Positions 12,728-24,396 of a stretch of DNA of 64,000 bases are shown here, one piece after another. The DNA comes from Caenorhabditis remanei (taxonomy: Eukaryota > Nematoda > Chromadorea > Rhabditida > Rhabditidae). The stretch spans positions 11,158,587 through 11,222,586 of the forward strand of contig NC_071333.1 of assembly GCF_010183535.1 (NCBI RefSeq), written 5' to 3'. Position numbers and translations under genes: made by a program. The notes beneath the pieces were generated by a model. The model had not been told where the DNA came from, did no database searches, and was given only the letters and a program-made list of their open reading frames with translations. The first letter of the stretch is position 1, and every line of letters starts with the position of its first letter.

Positions 12728-13543
12728 GTACACTTTTTTCGGACTAGTAAAAAAGTGAAGATTTTGATTCCTCCTCCCCCAGTCAAGTGGTTCTCTCACT
12801 GAATCCACTTCTAAGACTCATAAAACTAACAGGCTCCACTCGAATACACAAATTTTTTCTTTTCCCATTTTTGCAGATGTTTTTTCTTCTTACATTTAAT
12901 CCCAGTCTTTGTTGGATCTGTTCGTCATTCTGCATTTCAGATCTTAGAATCCAAGAAATGGCACGTCATTAAGATTTATCTCATTTTTTTTCTTCCCGTT
13001 TGCCATAGATAAAAATAGTGAAACGTACTCTGAAATATTTGCAAAATTCAATCAACAAACGCAGTGTAATTTAATTATGGCCAAGTGATACCATCGGGAG
13101 CGTCTTCAATACTTCTCCAGTCGTCTTCGTGTTCCATGCCTTCCCTTCCGTCTCTTCCTTCACGAGGTGTTCTTGCTCATTTCGGTTTTAGGTGTGTGAG
13201 TGCCCTGCAGTCGTACTTGTCTATTTTATGTTCTTGACTCTACCAATTATTTTAAGCGACGACAATATAACAAGAAGTCTTCGTTTCGAGCTCTTCGACT
13301 AATTGACTTGCTCTACTCCCTATCGAGGGCTTATCGCAGACCCGACTTCTTGATTCCCGCCTTTCTTCAATTCACTTTTTTTGAACTCAACTCTATATTC
13401 TAGTCTCTTTCACTCAAAAATATTAAAACCAGGTACAGTATTGAACTGTTTCTATGAAGAAAAATGAGCTTCTAGTTTACAGATTCACAATTTCTTATAC
13501 GTAATTACTCCATCTTCCACGTCCGTCGTTCGGATTCCAATAT
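12728..13543. other. Intergenic / upstream of MPV17-like gene
   Basis: AT-rich non-coding stretch. A trans-splice-like acceptor (TAGTTTACAG at about 13482) lies 60 bp before the MPV17-like start. Nothing else is supported. Confidence 0.4.
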
Positions 13544-14853
13544 ATGTTGGTGAGACTTTGGAAAGAACCTTTGTTCAAAAAAAACCAATTCCAATTCATA
13601 ATTACTTTTTTTTCAAGAACTGCGCCCGCAACTTCTTAGCTCGTCACTTGTTGCTTACAAATGTCGGAACAAGTTGCGCCCAAATCGGAACTGCCGACAT
13701 AATTCAGCAACACATTAATGGAGACGTCGATCGAGAAGGATGGGACTGGCGGCGAACATGTAAAGTTCTTTTCTCTCCACTTTATTTTCGCAGCTTTCGT
13801 GACAAACTCGAGTTTTTGAACTAATTAGTTGCAAGGTCAGGAGAATAAGAAGAAGTCGCTTTCATTTCTTCCGTCCCTTGGGAAATTATATGGACTGCGT
13901 AAATTAAAAGAATTCAGTGTCAATGCGTTAATTTGAACAAAATGACGGTAAAATAAGAGTTGTTCCTCTTTACAGGTAGAATGGCAGCAATTGGATTGGT
14001 GATGGCACCCAGCTTACATTGCTTCTATCGAGTGTTGGATACCAGAAAATTCAAAGGATCGAAGAATTTCCGAGTGCTGAAAAAACTGGCATGGGATACA
14101 TCGTTCATCCCGTTTTTCTCCTGCACTTTCATCACAGGTGCATAATTTAGAAAGTGTTCTGATTTTTTAATCAAACTGTTGAAAAATGTATTGACAGCGA
14201 AATATTTTTCAGTTGGTGCAATATACGAAGGAAAATCTCTACAGGCAGCATTCGCAGAGTATCGGCGAAAAATGTGGCATATCTGGAAGGTAATGTTTCA
14301 TTTTCTTGCTTCAAAGACCCATAACTGAAAGTCCCATCACAAAAACTGTTTAACGATTCCCGAGAAATTCAGTCATCGGTTTTCATTCCGTAAACTATGG
14401 AAAACACAAAAACTGGTTTCAATATTTTTCTGAGTAATAGAATAGATCATGAACACATGGAGTGTTTGATAATGAGGTAGTCTAGTCATTCTACCAATGT
14501 TCTCCGAGACTTCTGCTATTTCTACTCGGAGACATGCGTATGTTGGAAACAAAAAACTTGATCTACCTTCTACTTGCAAGTCATCGTTGTGACTTGGATC
14601 ACACAATACATCTAGAAACTTGTTTCTTGTTATGCAATGAATATACCTCCTCCAGGCATAATTTTCCGGGTGATGGCTACGCTCACCTTCATTTTTACAG
14701 GTCGATTTCACGCTTTGGCCTCCGGCGCAGCTAATCAACTTCTACTTTTTGCCGCCTGCTTTACGAGTGGTGTACGTGAACCTCGTCTCATTACTCTATA
14801 ACTGTATCATGTCTTACATTAAAAATAATGAGCTACACCATACATCCCATTAG
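13544..14853 (+). CDS. MPV17/PMP22-family membrane protein, MPV17L2-like
   Basis: A small four-helix inner-membrane protein of mitochondria or peroxisomes. The human family member MPV17L2 is known to support mitochondrial ribosome assembly. Core exons are 13618-13759, 13976-14137, 14213-14289 and 14701-14853, with matching phases. Diagnostic features are LLLTNVGTSCAQIGTADIIQ near the N terminus, GPFLH-like APSLHCFYRVLD, the conserved WKVDFTLWPPAQLINFYFLP and the family-typical RVVYVNLVSLLYNCIMSYIK. The weak part is the start: ATGTTG followed by a good donor (GTGAGA, 13550) can join AAC at 13618 across a 68-bp intron with an unusual TTCAAG acceptor, giving about 179 aa, the usual family length. 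Without that intron no in-frame ATG is visible. Confidence 0.85.
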
Positions 14854-15586
14854 GAATTTTTCTGTTTCTTTACCCCTAGATGTTCATTTTTCTGGCAATT
14901 ATGTTTTTTCGTTTTCAAATGTACTCTTATTTCCAAACAATCCAGAATGGATACCGTTCCTTCCTCTTCTCTCTTTCATTTGAAATAAATATAATGACAA
15001 TGTCTGAAGAAGAGTTTTCTGACGAGAAAAAGTAAAAGGTTGAAAGCGTCACTCGCACGTGCACTTATGATGATTTCCTCATTGAAAAAGTTTGTGGTGG
15101 TTGTGGTAAAACCGGACAATTGAAATCAACAAAGCGATGCCGGTTAATCTGTGCGTCTATCCGGTAATCTTGCATCCACTCTCTTCTCTGTACCGTGTCA
15201 GGTTGGGATTTATACTCACATAATCGACATGTAGGTTGTTATCCCTCTCGGTTAAAATTGGTGTGAATTTGACGATAGTTTTTCAAAAAAGGTTTTCAAA
15301 ACAGTATGAAACAATTTTAGTAAGTGGTGTGACATGTAGAAGTTCAGAAATCACATTTCAATTGGTTCACCCCAATCCTTCAGTGAGCCTAAACGTTCAT
15401 AGTTATCCATAAAAGCGTGATAAACTTTAATTCTGTGAATATCTGAATATTTCTCAGCTGTTGATTAATGAACCTCATGCACGCTAGGACCCTTTTGCTC
15501 ATCCGTGAATATCATATTTTACATCTTACTCGCCTTCTCTGCCCTCCGTTCCTCACGTTTTCAAATAAAATTTTAATGTTTCAGAA
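14854..15586. other. Intergenic, no gene seen
   Basis: Non-coding gap between two plus-strand genes. It ends in an acceptor (TTAATGTTTCAG) directly before the GPCR start codon, which suggests trans-splicing of that gene. No other feature was seen. Confidence 0.4.
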
Positions 15587-17254
15587 ATGAATTTCACAAA
15601 TATCACGTCGTTTAATGGAAGTATTACTGAGATTCCGGACACATCTTGGAATATCTCAGCTCCGAGTCAATCTTCTGAAAAGACGTTTTCTGCTCTGCAC
15701 AACTATTATAATCATCACGATCAAATTGATTACATTACTTTTAATAAGTTTATCAATACGTGAGTTTTTGTACAGAACAATTTTGAAAAACACTCCACTT
15801 TCATTCATTATATTTTAGAAGCTCGCATTTCTTATATCCGGAGTTTTTGAATACCAGTTTATTTGATTTTATCCGTCTTGGGGTATCTGTTCTTGGGATT
15901 ATTTGCAATATCTCAGTATTGGTGGCAAACTTGGTAAATGGTAGAAACAAACATGGAATACTCAAGTAAGTTTTAGTCTACGCTTGACCATCATCATAAT
16001 TATAATTTTAGAATTCGATTACTTGTTTTATTCCTTATTCTGGTAATGACAATAACATGCATTTTGATGACAGTGATATTTGTATTCGATTGTTTGACGA
16101 ATGTAAGTTTTTTTTGAGAAGGGTAAAGCTTTGTCCGAAAAGAAAAGAAATGGTTTATTGACAAACAATCATAATTCAGTTTAAACTTATTAAAATTGTA
16201 ATAAAAGATGTATTTACACTCGTATTCCAGGTTTATGTGGATCTTCAAAAGCTATGGAGTGAATCTCAGAATCAAGATGAAATATCATTTCTGTGGAGGA
16301 ACCTAGCTGATTTTTTGCTACAACCGATGTTCGATCTACAGTCAATTATGATGATGTACATTGCGCTTGATAGATATGCCAGTCTATTTGTGGTCAGCGA
16401 ACTTTTTCGAGTGTTTTGTTTATAAGAAGGTGGGCAAGTTCAGGGTTATTGGCCATTCGTCGAAAATCGAAAGCGATTAGCATACTTCTTGATAGCGCCA
16501 CTGATCTTCGCATTTATACTGATGAGTCCGGGAATTCAGCATTTCGTGTTACCGTTCGAAAGTTTCATCTATGCCAGGTATCAATCATTTCGAATTTTCA
16601 ACCCCAATATCAATCCTATCATTTCAGACTTGCACTTTTGCTACTCCCATCAGCAATTTCATTTCTTCTCCTTTCAGTTTGTCTTGTGATCAAGAAAGAG
16701 AGACTGAATTATGACCCTGGGTTTAGCATTTCTCTCTCAAAGTGGGTAGTAAACTATATTTCCTTGTTTTTGTTTAAGTTTTTCTCGGTTTAAGTTTCGG
16801 TCACCCGACCCTGAGAAATGTTTGACGTAGTGATACTCGGTCCATTATTTTCATTTTTCATTTTTCAGAGCACTGGTTCGTGTACTCTACGTTTTCGTTA
16901 TCATTGACTTCATCAGCCGACTTTTCCTTTTCTTCCGCCTTGCCGAGGACAACATTGACTTTGTTGTTCTAACTGGATCGGAGAACGGAGACTTTGTTCT
17001 TCATACTTTTCTTAATATTGGCTTACAAGTACAGTTTTGATTCGATCATATGGTTTGACCTGTCAACCTTTTCTTGCAGGTTTCCATCTGCGTCTACTAT
17101 CTGGCGCCAGTGTATATTCCAATTGCCCTTTCTCTCTTTGTCAAACATTTCAGGGATTCGGTATAAGCAGCTGACATTTGTATACACCGATCAGACTATA
17201 ATTATTTTACAGATATGCTGCTGTCAACGGCTCAATAAAGTGCACATCATCTAA
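15587..17254 (+). CDS. Rhodopsin-like seven-transmembrane GPCR
   Basis: A G-protein coupled receptor of the plasma membrane, probably a neuropeptide-type receptor; the ligand is unknown. Nine exons: 15587-15759, 15819-15965, 16012-16102, 16231-16392, 16444-16577, 16628-16741, 16869-17028, 17080-17160, 17213-17254, all phase-compatible. The extracellular N terminus carries several N-x-S/T sites (NFTNITSFNGSI). TM1 is FIRLGVSVLGIICNISVLVA, followed by a short loop and TM2 (IRLLVLFLILVMTITCILM). The TM3-loop motif is ALDRY. Later helices include RLAYFLIAPLIFAFILMSPG, LALLLPSAISFLLLSVCLVI, VLYVFVIIDFISRLFLFFRL and ISICVYYLAP-like VSICVYYLAPVYIPIALSLF. Spacing and the LAPVYIP ending fit nematode FMRFamide-receptor-like families, but I cannot name the gene. 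The last 14 codons depend on a weakly supported final intron. Confidence 0.85.
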
Positions 17255-17984
17255 AATAATTATTGTTTTCATATTTTCTCATATAGGAAACCGTATTGTA
17301 GTCGGAATAAACTGGTTTGATTCACTTGAAACAATGAATGAAGCATAATAAATAAAAATTAAAAAGCAAAATGGTTCAATTTTTAATTCTTTAATTCTCT
17401 AAGCAAAACAGTGACTTCATCATTTCTGATCAAAACAAAATAAGTTCATCTTTCTTGTTTTTGCTCAGATTTTGAAGTCCTAGCCTGGTCACCTGAACGT
17501 AAACTTTGACGTAAAAATTCGACACATTTTCAGAGCACTGTTGCACTTCATGTTTCAGTTATCATTGAAAACATCATTCTGAAATTTCAAAAAAAAAAAC
17601 AGAGAGAAATATTATAAATACGCATAGTTTGACCTTTTGGAATTCAGATTTCACTGCACGTTTCAAAATGATAGGTGATATACTGAACCGGTCTTATTTT
17701 TCTTATTTTCCATATTATCACGCTGTCAGACAGTCTCACCTTTCAAATTGACTTCACTGATGGTCACCCCCATTTTCCCTCAATTTCTCCGAAACTTTGA
17801 TCTCAATTGCAAAGTACTTGAACAATTCCTTCAACGAATCCGATGTCTCAGAATAAAAAAACGTGTGAAGTGTTGTGACGTAGCGATGTGACGTTGCGCC
17901 TCCGATTACTGTAGACGGCTCTTCAGCCTGTGACGTAGATTTTTCAATTAGTCGGACAGGGTGGTTTCGCCGGGCTGGACGCCG

Positions 17985-17992
17985 TATAAAAG
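17985..17992 (+). promoter_or_regulatory. TATA box of a compact promoter
   Basis: TATAAAAG preceded by a GC-richer block with three TGACGT(A/T) half-sites (near 17877, 17891 and 17931) and followed by purine-rich sequence. It would serve a plus-strand transcript that could include the small gene at 18176. Confidence 0.4.
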
Positions 17993-18055
17993 AGTGGACA
18001 TGGTAATGGTTTTCCAGTGAGAGAAGAGGTTCAACAAACTGGTATTTCTTTTCAA

Positions 18056-18078
18056 AGCCAACGGCGAGAACGTTGGCT
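18056..18078 (+). other. Perfect 8-bp stem-loop in putative 5' leader
   Basis: AGCCAACG and CGTTGGCT flank a 7-base loop (GCGAGAA), about 70 bp downstream of a TATA box. If transcribed it would form a stable hairpin in the 5' leader. Its function is unknown. Confidence 0.4.
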
Positions 18079-18175
18079 ATTTCCCCGGCTAATTATGACA
18101 CAGATACTACTGTAGAATTGGTTAGAAAAGTAATGGATCCAAATAGTTATAGGAAGATCAGTAGCCGTTTTCAGT

Positions 18176-20765
18176 ATGTTTACCTCTAGTTTGAAACCGT
18201 GTAAAATGCAAAAAACTGTGACTGACCAAGGTAGGCCCTCCTCCTTCTTTCTAAAACGTCCTCTTCTTCTCCTATCAAATTTTGATAAGTGACCACCACT
18301 TGACGGCGCCTACCGGTCACTCTTCTTATCATTTTTCCCTATCTCATCTTACTGACCTGCCCAGAATTCCGAAATTTCAAGGCAGAATCGAATTTAGAAT
18401 CAGAAATAGAAATAGAAACGAGATGGGAATCTTATGAATTCATTCACCTATCAGTTAGCGGTGTTAGCTGGTCTCTTTCCCCTTTTTCACTTCTTTACAA
18501 GTTCCGACGCTTCTTCAACAGTCATTCATTTATTATTTGTAGTTGTTCTTCATTTTACACCTTTTTCTCACCTCCCCTTCTCCTTTTTTCCTTTTGCTAA
18601 CAGTAATAATGCACTATGTCTCACACGTTTTAATGTTTTGGCGAACGATGAGATCAACAATAACAAATTACAACAAATATACAATGATGTGATAATTTGA
18701 TGCTATATTTAAATTTTCAGAGATCTTCTGAAACTGTTTTGTTTGTTAAGAAACATCATAGACTGCAAAAATGGACCCCTTTTCAACGTTTTTTTTTTCA
18801 AATGCCATATGTCAAATCACGTTGATAATCTTGAAATGCGTTCCACTAATTTTCCGAAATTGTCCACCCTCCGTCTCACTTTGTATCCGGAGAAATAAAA
18901 ACATTCGTCATAAAGTTGTCACTAGACAAACTTTAGATTTTAGTAAAAAGATAATTTATTTTTGGAATATGGTATATATAGGTTTCTGATAACCTGATAA
19001 GTTTAATATTTAATTTTTATTGGGCCAAGAAAAACTGCTGAAGAAAAAAGAAAATACAAATAAAAGAATCCTTGAACTTCAACCCATTTTTAGTTACTTC
19101 GCTTTTCCAACTATTACAAATACCTCTAATTCTCAGTTGATTCTCAATCAAGTTTTTCCTGCCACATTTTGCTGAAAACGATGAAATTTTCGAATTGTGT
19201 TCCACAAGAATGCGATACTTCACATGCCAGGAAAACAGACAAAAATGCATTCGAACCCTATAAAACATTGCGAACAGGCGCTTTTTGATTTTTCTTCCTG
19301 CTTTCAATTAAAGTTTGTTTTTCATTCCGAATATTTTGTAAGATATGATTGAATTAGGCGCCAAGCGCCCACCAGTTTTTTTTTTGCAGCAAGCACTGAG
19401 ACTAACATGCACTATTTGGATTAATCTCTGGAGAAGCAGACTGTTATTCACTGATATCACACATTCAGAGATTATGTTGTTTTGTACTTAATGGAATAAC
19501 AACATGACTAACTGATCGGACAGAGAGTCATAAAATCACTAGATGTTTTCACTCAGGAACGTGATTAAAAGATTTGGTTTGGAGCGTTAGGTATTCAAAA
19601 TATCTAACGAAATCAGCCACGCGTTCCTCATATCACGTACATGTTTTCATATGAATGTAAACATGCCAAACTAAATTATGGAATTCTCCTCGGATGGACG
19701 TTTCTATAAAATCTCAAGTATTTTGAATTCAAATGAGAAAAAGGAAATCTCAATTCTGAAATCAAGGCCAAAGTTCATTTTACGCCAGTATTTCGTTAAT
19801 TTAATTTCATGTGACCTTCGCTGGCTTCTTCCAACGAATGACCATTCGAACTAGTAGTAGCCATCGCTTATCACTTCTGACCTGCGTCTCTCGACAGTCG
19901 TCTACAGATAGATAGCTTTGCAAATTCCATCTATTTTGATTTGTTTCACACCTTGAAACCTGCTGTCACATGCTGCGCGTAGAATTTCAGAAAGGGAAAG
20001 ACTGTTGTTAGCTATATACAGGCGGTAGACAGTTTCTCCACCGACGGTTTCTTACAAGTTCCGGTATTAAGTTTTTATGAACTTTATGGCTGTGTTGTCC
20101 CGATGTCTGTCCTAGCTACATCCTACTCCTATTCCCCCTACTGACACCAATAATGGGAGGAGAGTAAGTAATCCAGTGAGTGCGAGCAGTGGGAGTTGTT
20201 TCCTGATTAATCAGAAGGAGGAGGAAAATTGTTATTCTATCAGTAGGCCCCCAAACAAAATAATTAGAAAAAGTGTGTTTGGTGTTCTATGTTCTTTTTT
20301 TCGAATTTCACTGAATTAACTAACTAGTACATAGAACACGCCTTGGGTGCCCTCTGACGGAAAAACCGCTTTGATATATAAACTCCTAATCTTTTGTGTC
20401 CTGCCCCTAAATCTCCTGGCGAACACGTCTTCCGGTTTGCAAGGAACCGTTGAATATTCATTCATGTCATCTTATCTTCCCGTATATCTTTTCTTCCGTG
20501 AAATCTTCTAATCTCTCTTCTCTTGAATGAAACTTCTCAATAACAAAACTTTTATTTTTCAGCAATGAGCATTACGATACTCAACGACCCCCAACTCTCT
20601 TCGGATGTATATGATCTTCTCATGTCGAGGACACCTACCATTGGATCCTTCTGTGAAAGCAGAACCCCAAACTCAAGGATCATTACTACTGACCTATCAC
20701 ATTTCAACCTGTCCCACTCCAGTCAATGCATCGAACGACTCCATTCATATCGGAATGATGGATAA
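18176..20765 (+). CDS. Possible small two-exon gene, 85 aa, unknown function
   Basis: I do not recognise this product. Exon 1 (18176-18230) begins two bases after an acceptor (CCGTTTTCAG) and ends CAAG|GTAGGC. Exon 2 (20563-20765) follows TTTTATTTTTCAG and ends at TGA. The phases match. The exon 2 part starts MSITILNDPQLSSDVYDLLM and is Ser/Thr-rich, ending RLHSYRNDG. No membrane segment is present. Exon 2 alone, starting at its own ATG (20565), would give 66 aa and could be a shorter isoform. The 2.3 kb intron contains many AT-rich blocks and one imperfect hairpin (20282-20339). Confidence 0.4.
20282..20339. repeat. 11-bp inverted repeat
   Basis: GTGTTCTATGT at 20282-20292 and its reverse complement at 20329-20339 are separated by 36 bp. 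A stem-loop is possible. It lies in the intron of the putative small gene. Confidence 0.4.
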
Positions 20766-22342
20766 ACTTGATCGGCGGAGTAGTAGGCAGCGATTTGCAA
20801 TCAAATCTCCAAACAGCTAATACTCTACAGATCTCAAATATTGTTATGTACATACTCTAATAACTGTTTTTCTTGCCAACGTGTACAGATTATTTCCTTT
20901 TTTCCTTGATGTTGTCTCGCCTGATCTTGTTTTCACTTCCATGAAATAAAAAAATGAGTAATTGAATGAACACGGAAGATAGACACTGAATTGACCATTG
21001 ACAGATCGAGAACATGAACATTTGAACTCGACGAGAGGTTCGAGAAATTCTGAATAGAAGAGGTGACAATTAAGGGGAATAGTTAACACGAGGGATGACT
21101 GTTCACCGAAACATAGTTCTCATCCGAATGGAATCGTTCCCAGAACAGTTTCAGTCGTTCTCAGCCTAATAGGTACTCAGAAAAACATCTCGACGAATAA
21201 TCTTTCACCTGACGTCTAGGTAAAGAAAAGAACAGTTCTCATACAAAAATGATCAAAATTGTGATTTTTCCATAGCTACATATCCTCCTATTCTCATCTT
21301 ATGTATCCTCCTGATATCCAGTATCCTCCTGATGAGAATACTGTTTTCCTTAATGGGATGAAGGTTCAGGATTTTTCATTGAGAGCGTTTTACTTTTTTG
21401 TTTTCCAACGCTCACATGTACAGTCGATATCTGCTGCAGCCCGATGCAGTCTTCTCCACTAGAATTTTCTAGAGCACCGATGTTCTAAAAGTTCTCACCC
21501 TTTTTGAATACCGTAGTACTATTTATTTATCAGCCACAAAAGCTTAGCCACAGATCACCTACACTAGACGGAATTCCAACTACCGCTCTCGTCCGGAACT
21601 TTTACTTTTATTCCCCCGCACTTCACTCTTGATATTTACCTTCTTCCTCCATCGAAGATTATACCGGTGTTCAATTTTAACAAAGTTCACACTAACTTTA
21701 ACTTTATTTCCATTGAAATCCGGGGAACGTGGGTTATGTGTGAGAACTTGCCCTTTCAGTTTACATGCCATAACTACAATCCGTGTTGTCTGGAATCTTA
21801 CATTGAGTTCTTGTCTGAGGATGTGCCCTCTGAGGGTTCGATATGAATACTTCTTTTAAACAACTCCATCATATCATTAATTCAAGAAACCAACTTTTGT
21901 TATTCTTTCTATTTTCCCAAATTATGGTGTTCTGGAAGTTTCGTTCTCAGGATCGCAAGAAATTAATTTCATATCAGCAGAATTGTTTTTCGGTGTTCTT
22001 AGTGAGTTTGCTACTGATAAACATGCTCAAAACAGAGATCTCTCGAAATCCAGATCCCACGAGTTTTCCAATTCCTGTTATTCATAGTTGCACTTGAGTT
22101 GTTCCAGACCGTTATCATTAATCAAAACACAATTGTAAAACTATATTATTCATTTTTTGATAACCTGTAACAGAGAGTCAAAAACAATTGAAAGAAGAGA
22201 AAAAACCACTTGGTTTGGATTTCACAGGGGAGAAAAAATGGGGGGAAGTGATAAATTAATGAGTTGCGTCCCGGTTATCGGTAGTGAATACTGTTCTTAG
22301 TGATCTTGAAAATAAGTTATTTGTTGGAACATGGGAATTTCC
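20766..22342. other. Intergenic between convergent genes
   Basis: Contains only short open frames with no splice support. A heat-shock-element-like palindrome (CTAGAATTTTCTAG) occurs at about 21459-21472; three alternating GAA/TTC-type units can be read, the last imperfect. No gene is supported. Confidence 0.35.
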
Positions 22343-23424
22343 TCAGAGTGTGATTCTCGTCTGAATCGTGGCACACAATAACTCTCGGTATGGATCACGG
22401 TTATCTCGAAGACGTACCACCAATTGATATGCGGACTGAAATACAAATTGCTTTGTGAAATCAATCACATGAAATATATAAATATATAAACTGTCATTCA
22501 GTGTCCGTCAACGGCTCTCCAGTACAATGGCCATCGCGTTTACCTTATGGTCAGTACCCACCAAGTCATAGTGAATCATTCGGAAAAGATTGGTAAACAA
22601 CTTTGTCGGATCAATCTCGAATTCAATAACTTGACGTCCAGGGGTCACCGGGCAGGATGGGTTGTCGTCACACATGTCGTAGTTGCTTCTGAAATCGTGT
22701 TTGTGTTGTGATAAGGTGTTGATGTTCATATTTATTTTGACACACTACTTACAGCAGTCCAAAACTTGGCAAAAACATCCACCCACATCCGAACCAGCCG
22801 GTTGATCGCTTGAAGATTGATACTTCAACCCCTAAGTTATCAAATCGTTTGTTTGAACTACTAGTGATATCCAAGAAAATACGAATGGGAGAGTTGAATG
22901 AAACTGGATACGCGTCATCTCCATTTCCATTAGTAATGGCACCACCATGAAGTTCAAACTTAGTATCTAAGAGAATTCAGTTCATTACTGCAATAAAACA
23001 TAGAACCATACCATCTTTACATTGGAAAAACGATGGGCGAACTCTGGTTCTGTTCGGAAGAGCAACACATTCTTCTTCTTGTTCGAGAGAAGAATCTGCC
23101 ATTAAGTAGGGAGTATTAGGTGCGACTTCAGGGTCATCTGTATTATCTTCGTTGGATCCAGCTACCTCAGCTGCTTGATTGCTGGCATCCTGATGGCTTC
23201 CAAAGTTTTTGATGGATCGGAATCTAGCTGGCTGAACAAGTAACAACATTTATAATAGTGGAATATTCCGCAAATAACTACAGGACCATAACTGACAACA
23301 GAAAACAACAAGGCTTAAAAATTACCACTTCTTTTTCGATTTCAGCACTATCCAACTCAACTTCTTCTAAACTAGCAAAAACCAGTGGGAATATTAGAAA
23401 TAAGAGTAGAAAACGGTGTGTCAT
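22343..23424 (-). CDS. Secreted ML-domain (MD-2/NPC2-like) lipid-binding protein
   Basis: A predicted secreted lipid-recognition protein of 256 aa. Exons (complement): 23424-23326, 23231-23012, 22966-22753, 22688-22544, 22435-22343, all in phase. Residues 1-17 (MTHRFLLLFLIFPLVFA) form a signal peptide. An acidic linker follows (residues 18-100, with EDNTDDPEV). The ML-like part has paired cysteines (EECVALP, FFQCKD, GWFGCGWM, MCDDN, SCPV, LLCATI), the ML signature CPVTPGRQVIEF and a C-terminal strand pair YQLVVRLRDNRDP...LLCATIQTRI, which aligns by eye to the end of NPC2. The acidic linker is unusual for this family. The assignment rests on motif order and cysteine spacing and should be treated as probable. 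Confidence 0.7.
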
Positions 23425-24396
23425 CTTCAATGGTATCTTTGTTGAAATCTTTGCTTGGAAACTTTTTTGGAGGTCACTGCAACCTGAGTGTATCGAATGT
23501 TTAGAATAAAACACAGATGAGTGCAAATTGAATAGAGCACTCGACGCACGAAAAGGTGCGGGTCGGTTTTTGAATTGGCCTCAGGTGCTAGCGGGAGGTC
23601 GACGGGGAGCGCTCTGTTCTGCTGTTCTCTGTGCTTTATATACCTGACCGTCTTTTTTTCGAGCACCAACATGGGGCGTGCTTGAAAATCCGACAAAAAC
23701 GCGATTCGCACCTGGTTCCAAGGCTCCGCCAAATCACTTGAGAGGCCGCGTTTGTCGCTCGATCAATTTCTAATTAGAGCGGATAGTGGGGGTCCACTTG
23801 AGATTGCCATTTTTGGCATCCGATGACTTTTCGTAGCGTTTCTGGACACTCGTCTGTGTCTCTTGACGAGTTTTTATCAGACAATCGTCTACGATCAGCG
23901 AGCTTTTTGGAGATGCAGCAAACACAAGACACAGGAAAAAACAACAGTTGATGATTTTAATAATGAGTCGGGGAAAGAAATCAAGGGGACAAATGAAATG
24001 AAAAAAAAAGGGACTTCTTATGAAAACGGATACAGAATACTACGTGAGAAGTGTCAAATGCATTGGGACATAAAGCTACACGAAAATTAGGAACAGGGAT
24101 CACGAGAGTCCGGGAACAAATGTTGTGATTTGGCATCCGAGAACAAGATCATTTCAAATTTTGCGAATGAGAAAATTCAGTCTAGTTGGAATGATAGATT
24201 GCATAAAAGTGAAATAAAGAACACAATGGAATCCGGTGAAATCAGGGAAAATGGAAAAATGGAATGCAAAACAATTGATGTGCTATACTGTGTAGTTTTT
24301 CGGGAAAAAAAGTATCAAAGGAAAGAAAACATGAAATAAAAACATAAGTTAGTATTAGAGAAGGAGAATTTAGTGATGAATATTGAAAATTGGATA
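23425..24396. other. Intergenic, no gene seen
   Basis: Upstream of the ML-like gene and downstream of the MRP gene, both minus strand. A purine-rich plus-strand block at 23900-24340 yields open frames that lack splice context. The MRP 3' UTR probably lies at its right end. Confidence 0.4.

Noticed and set aside
21459..21472. Heat-shock-element-like palindrome
   Set aside because: Only two clear nGAAn units and no gene start nearby; not enough to call a regulatory site.
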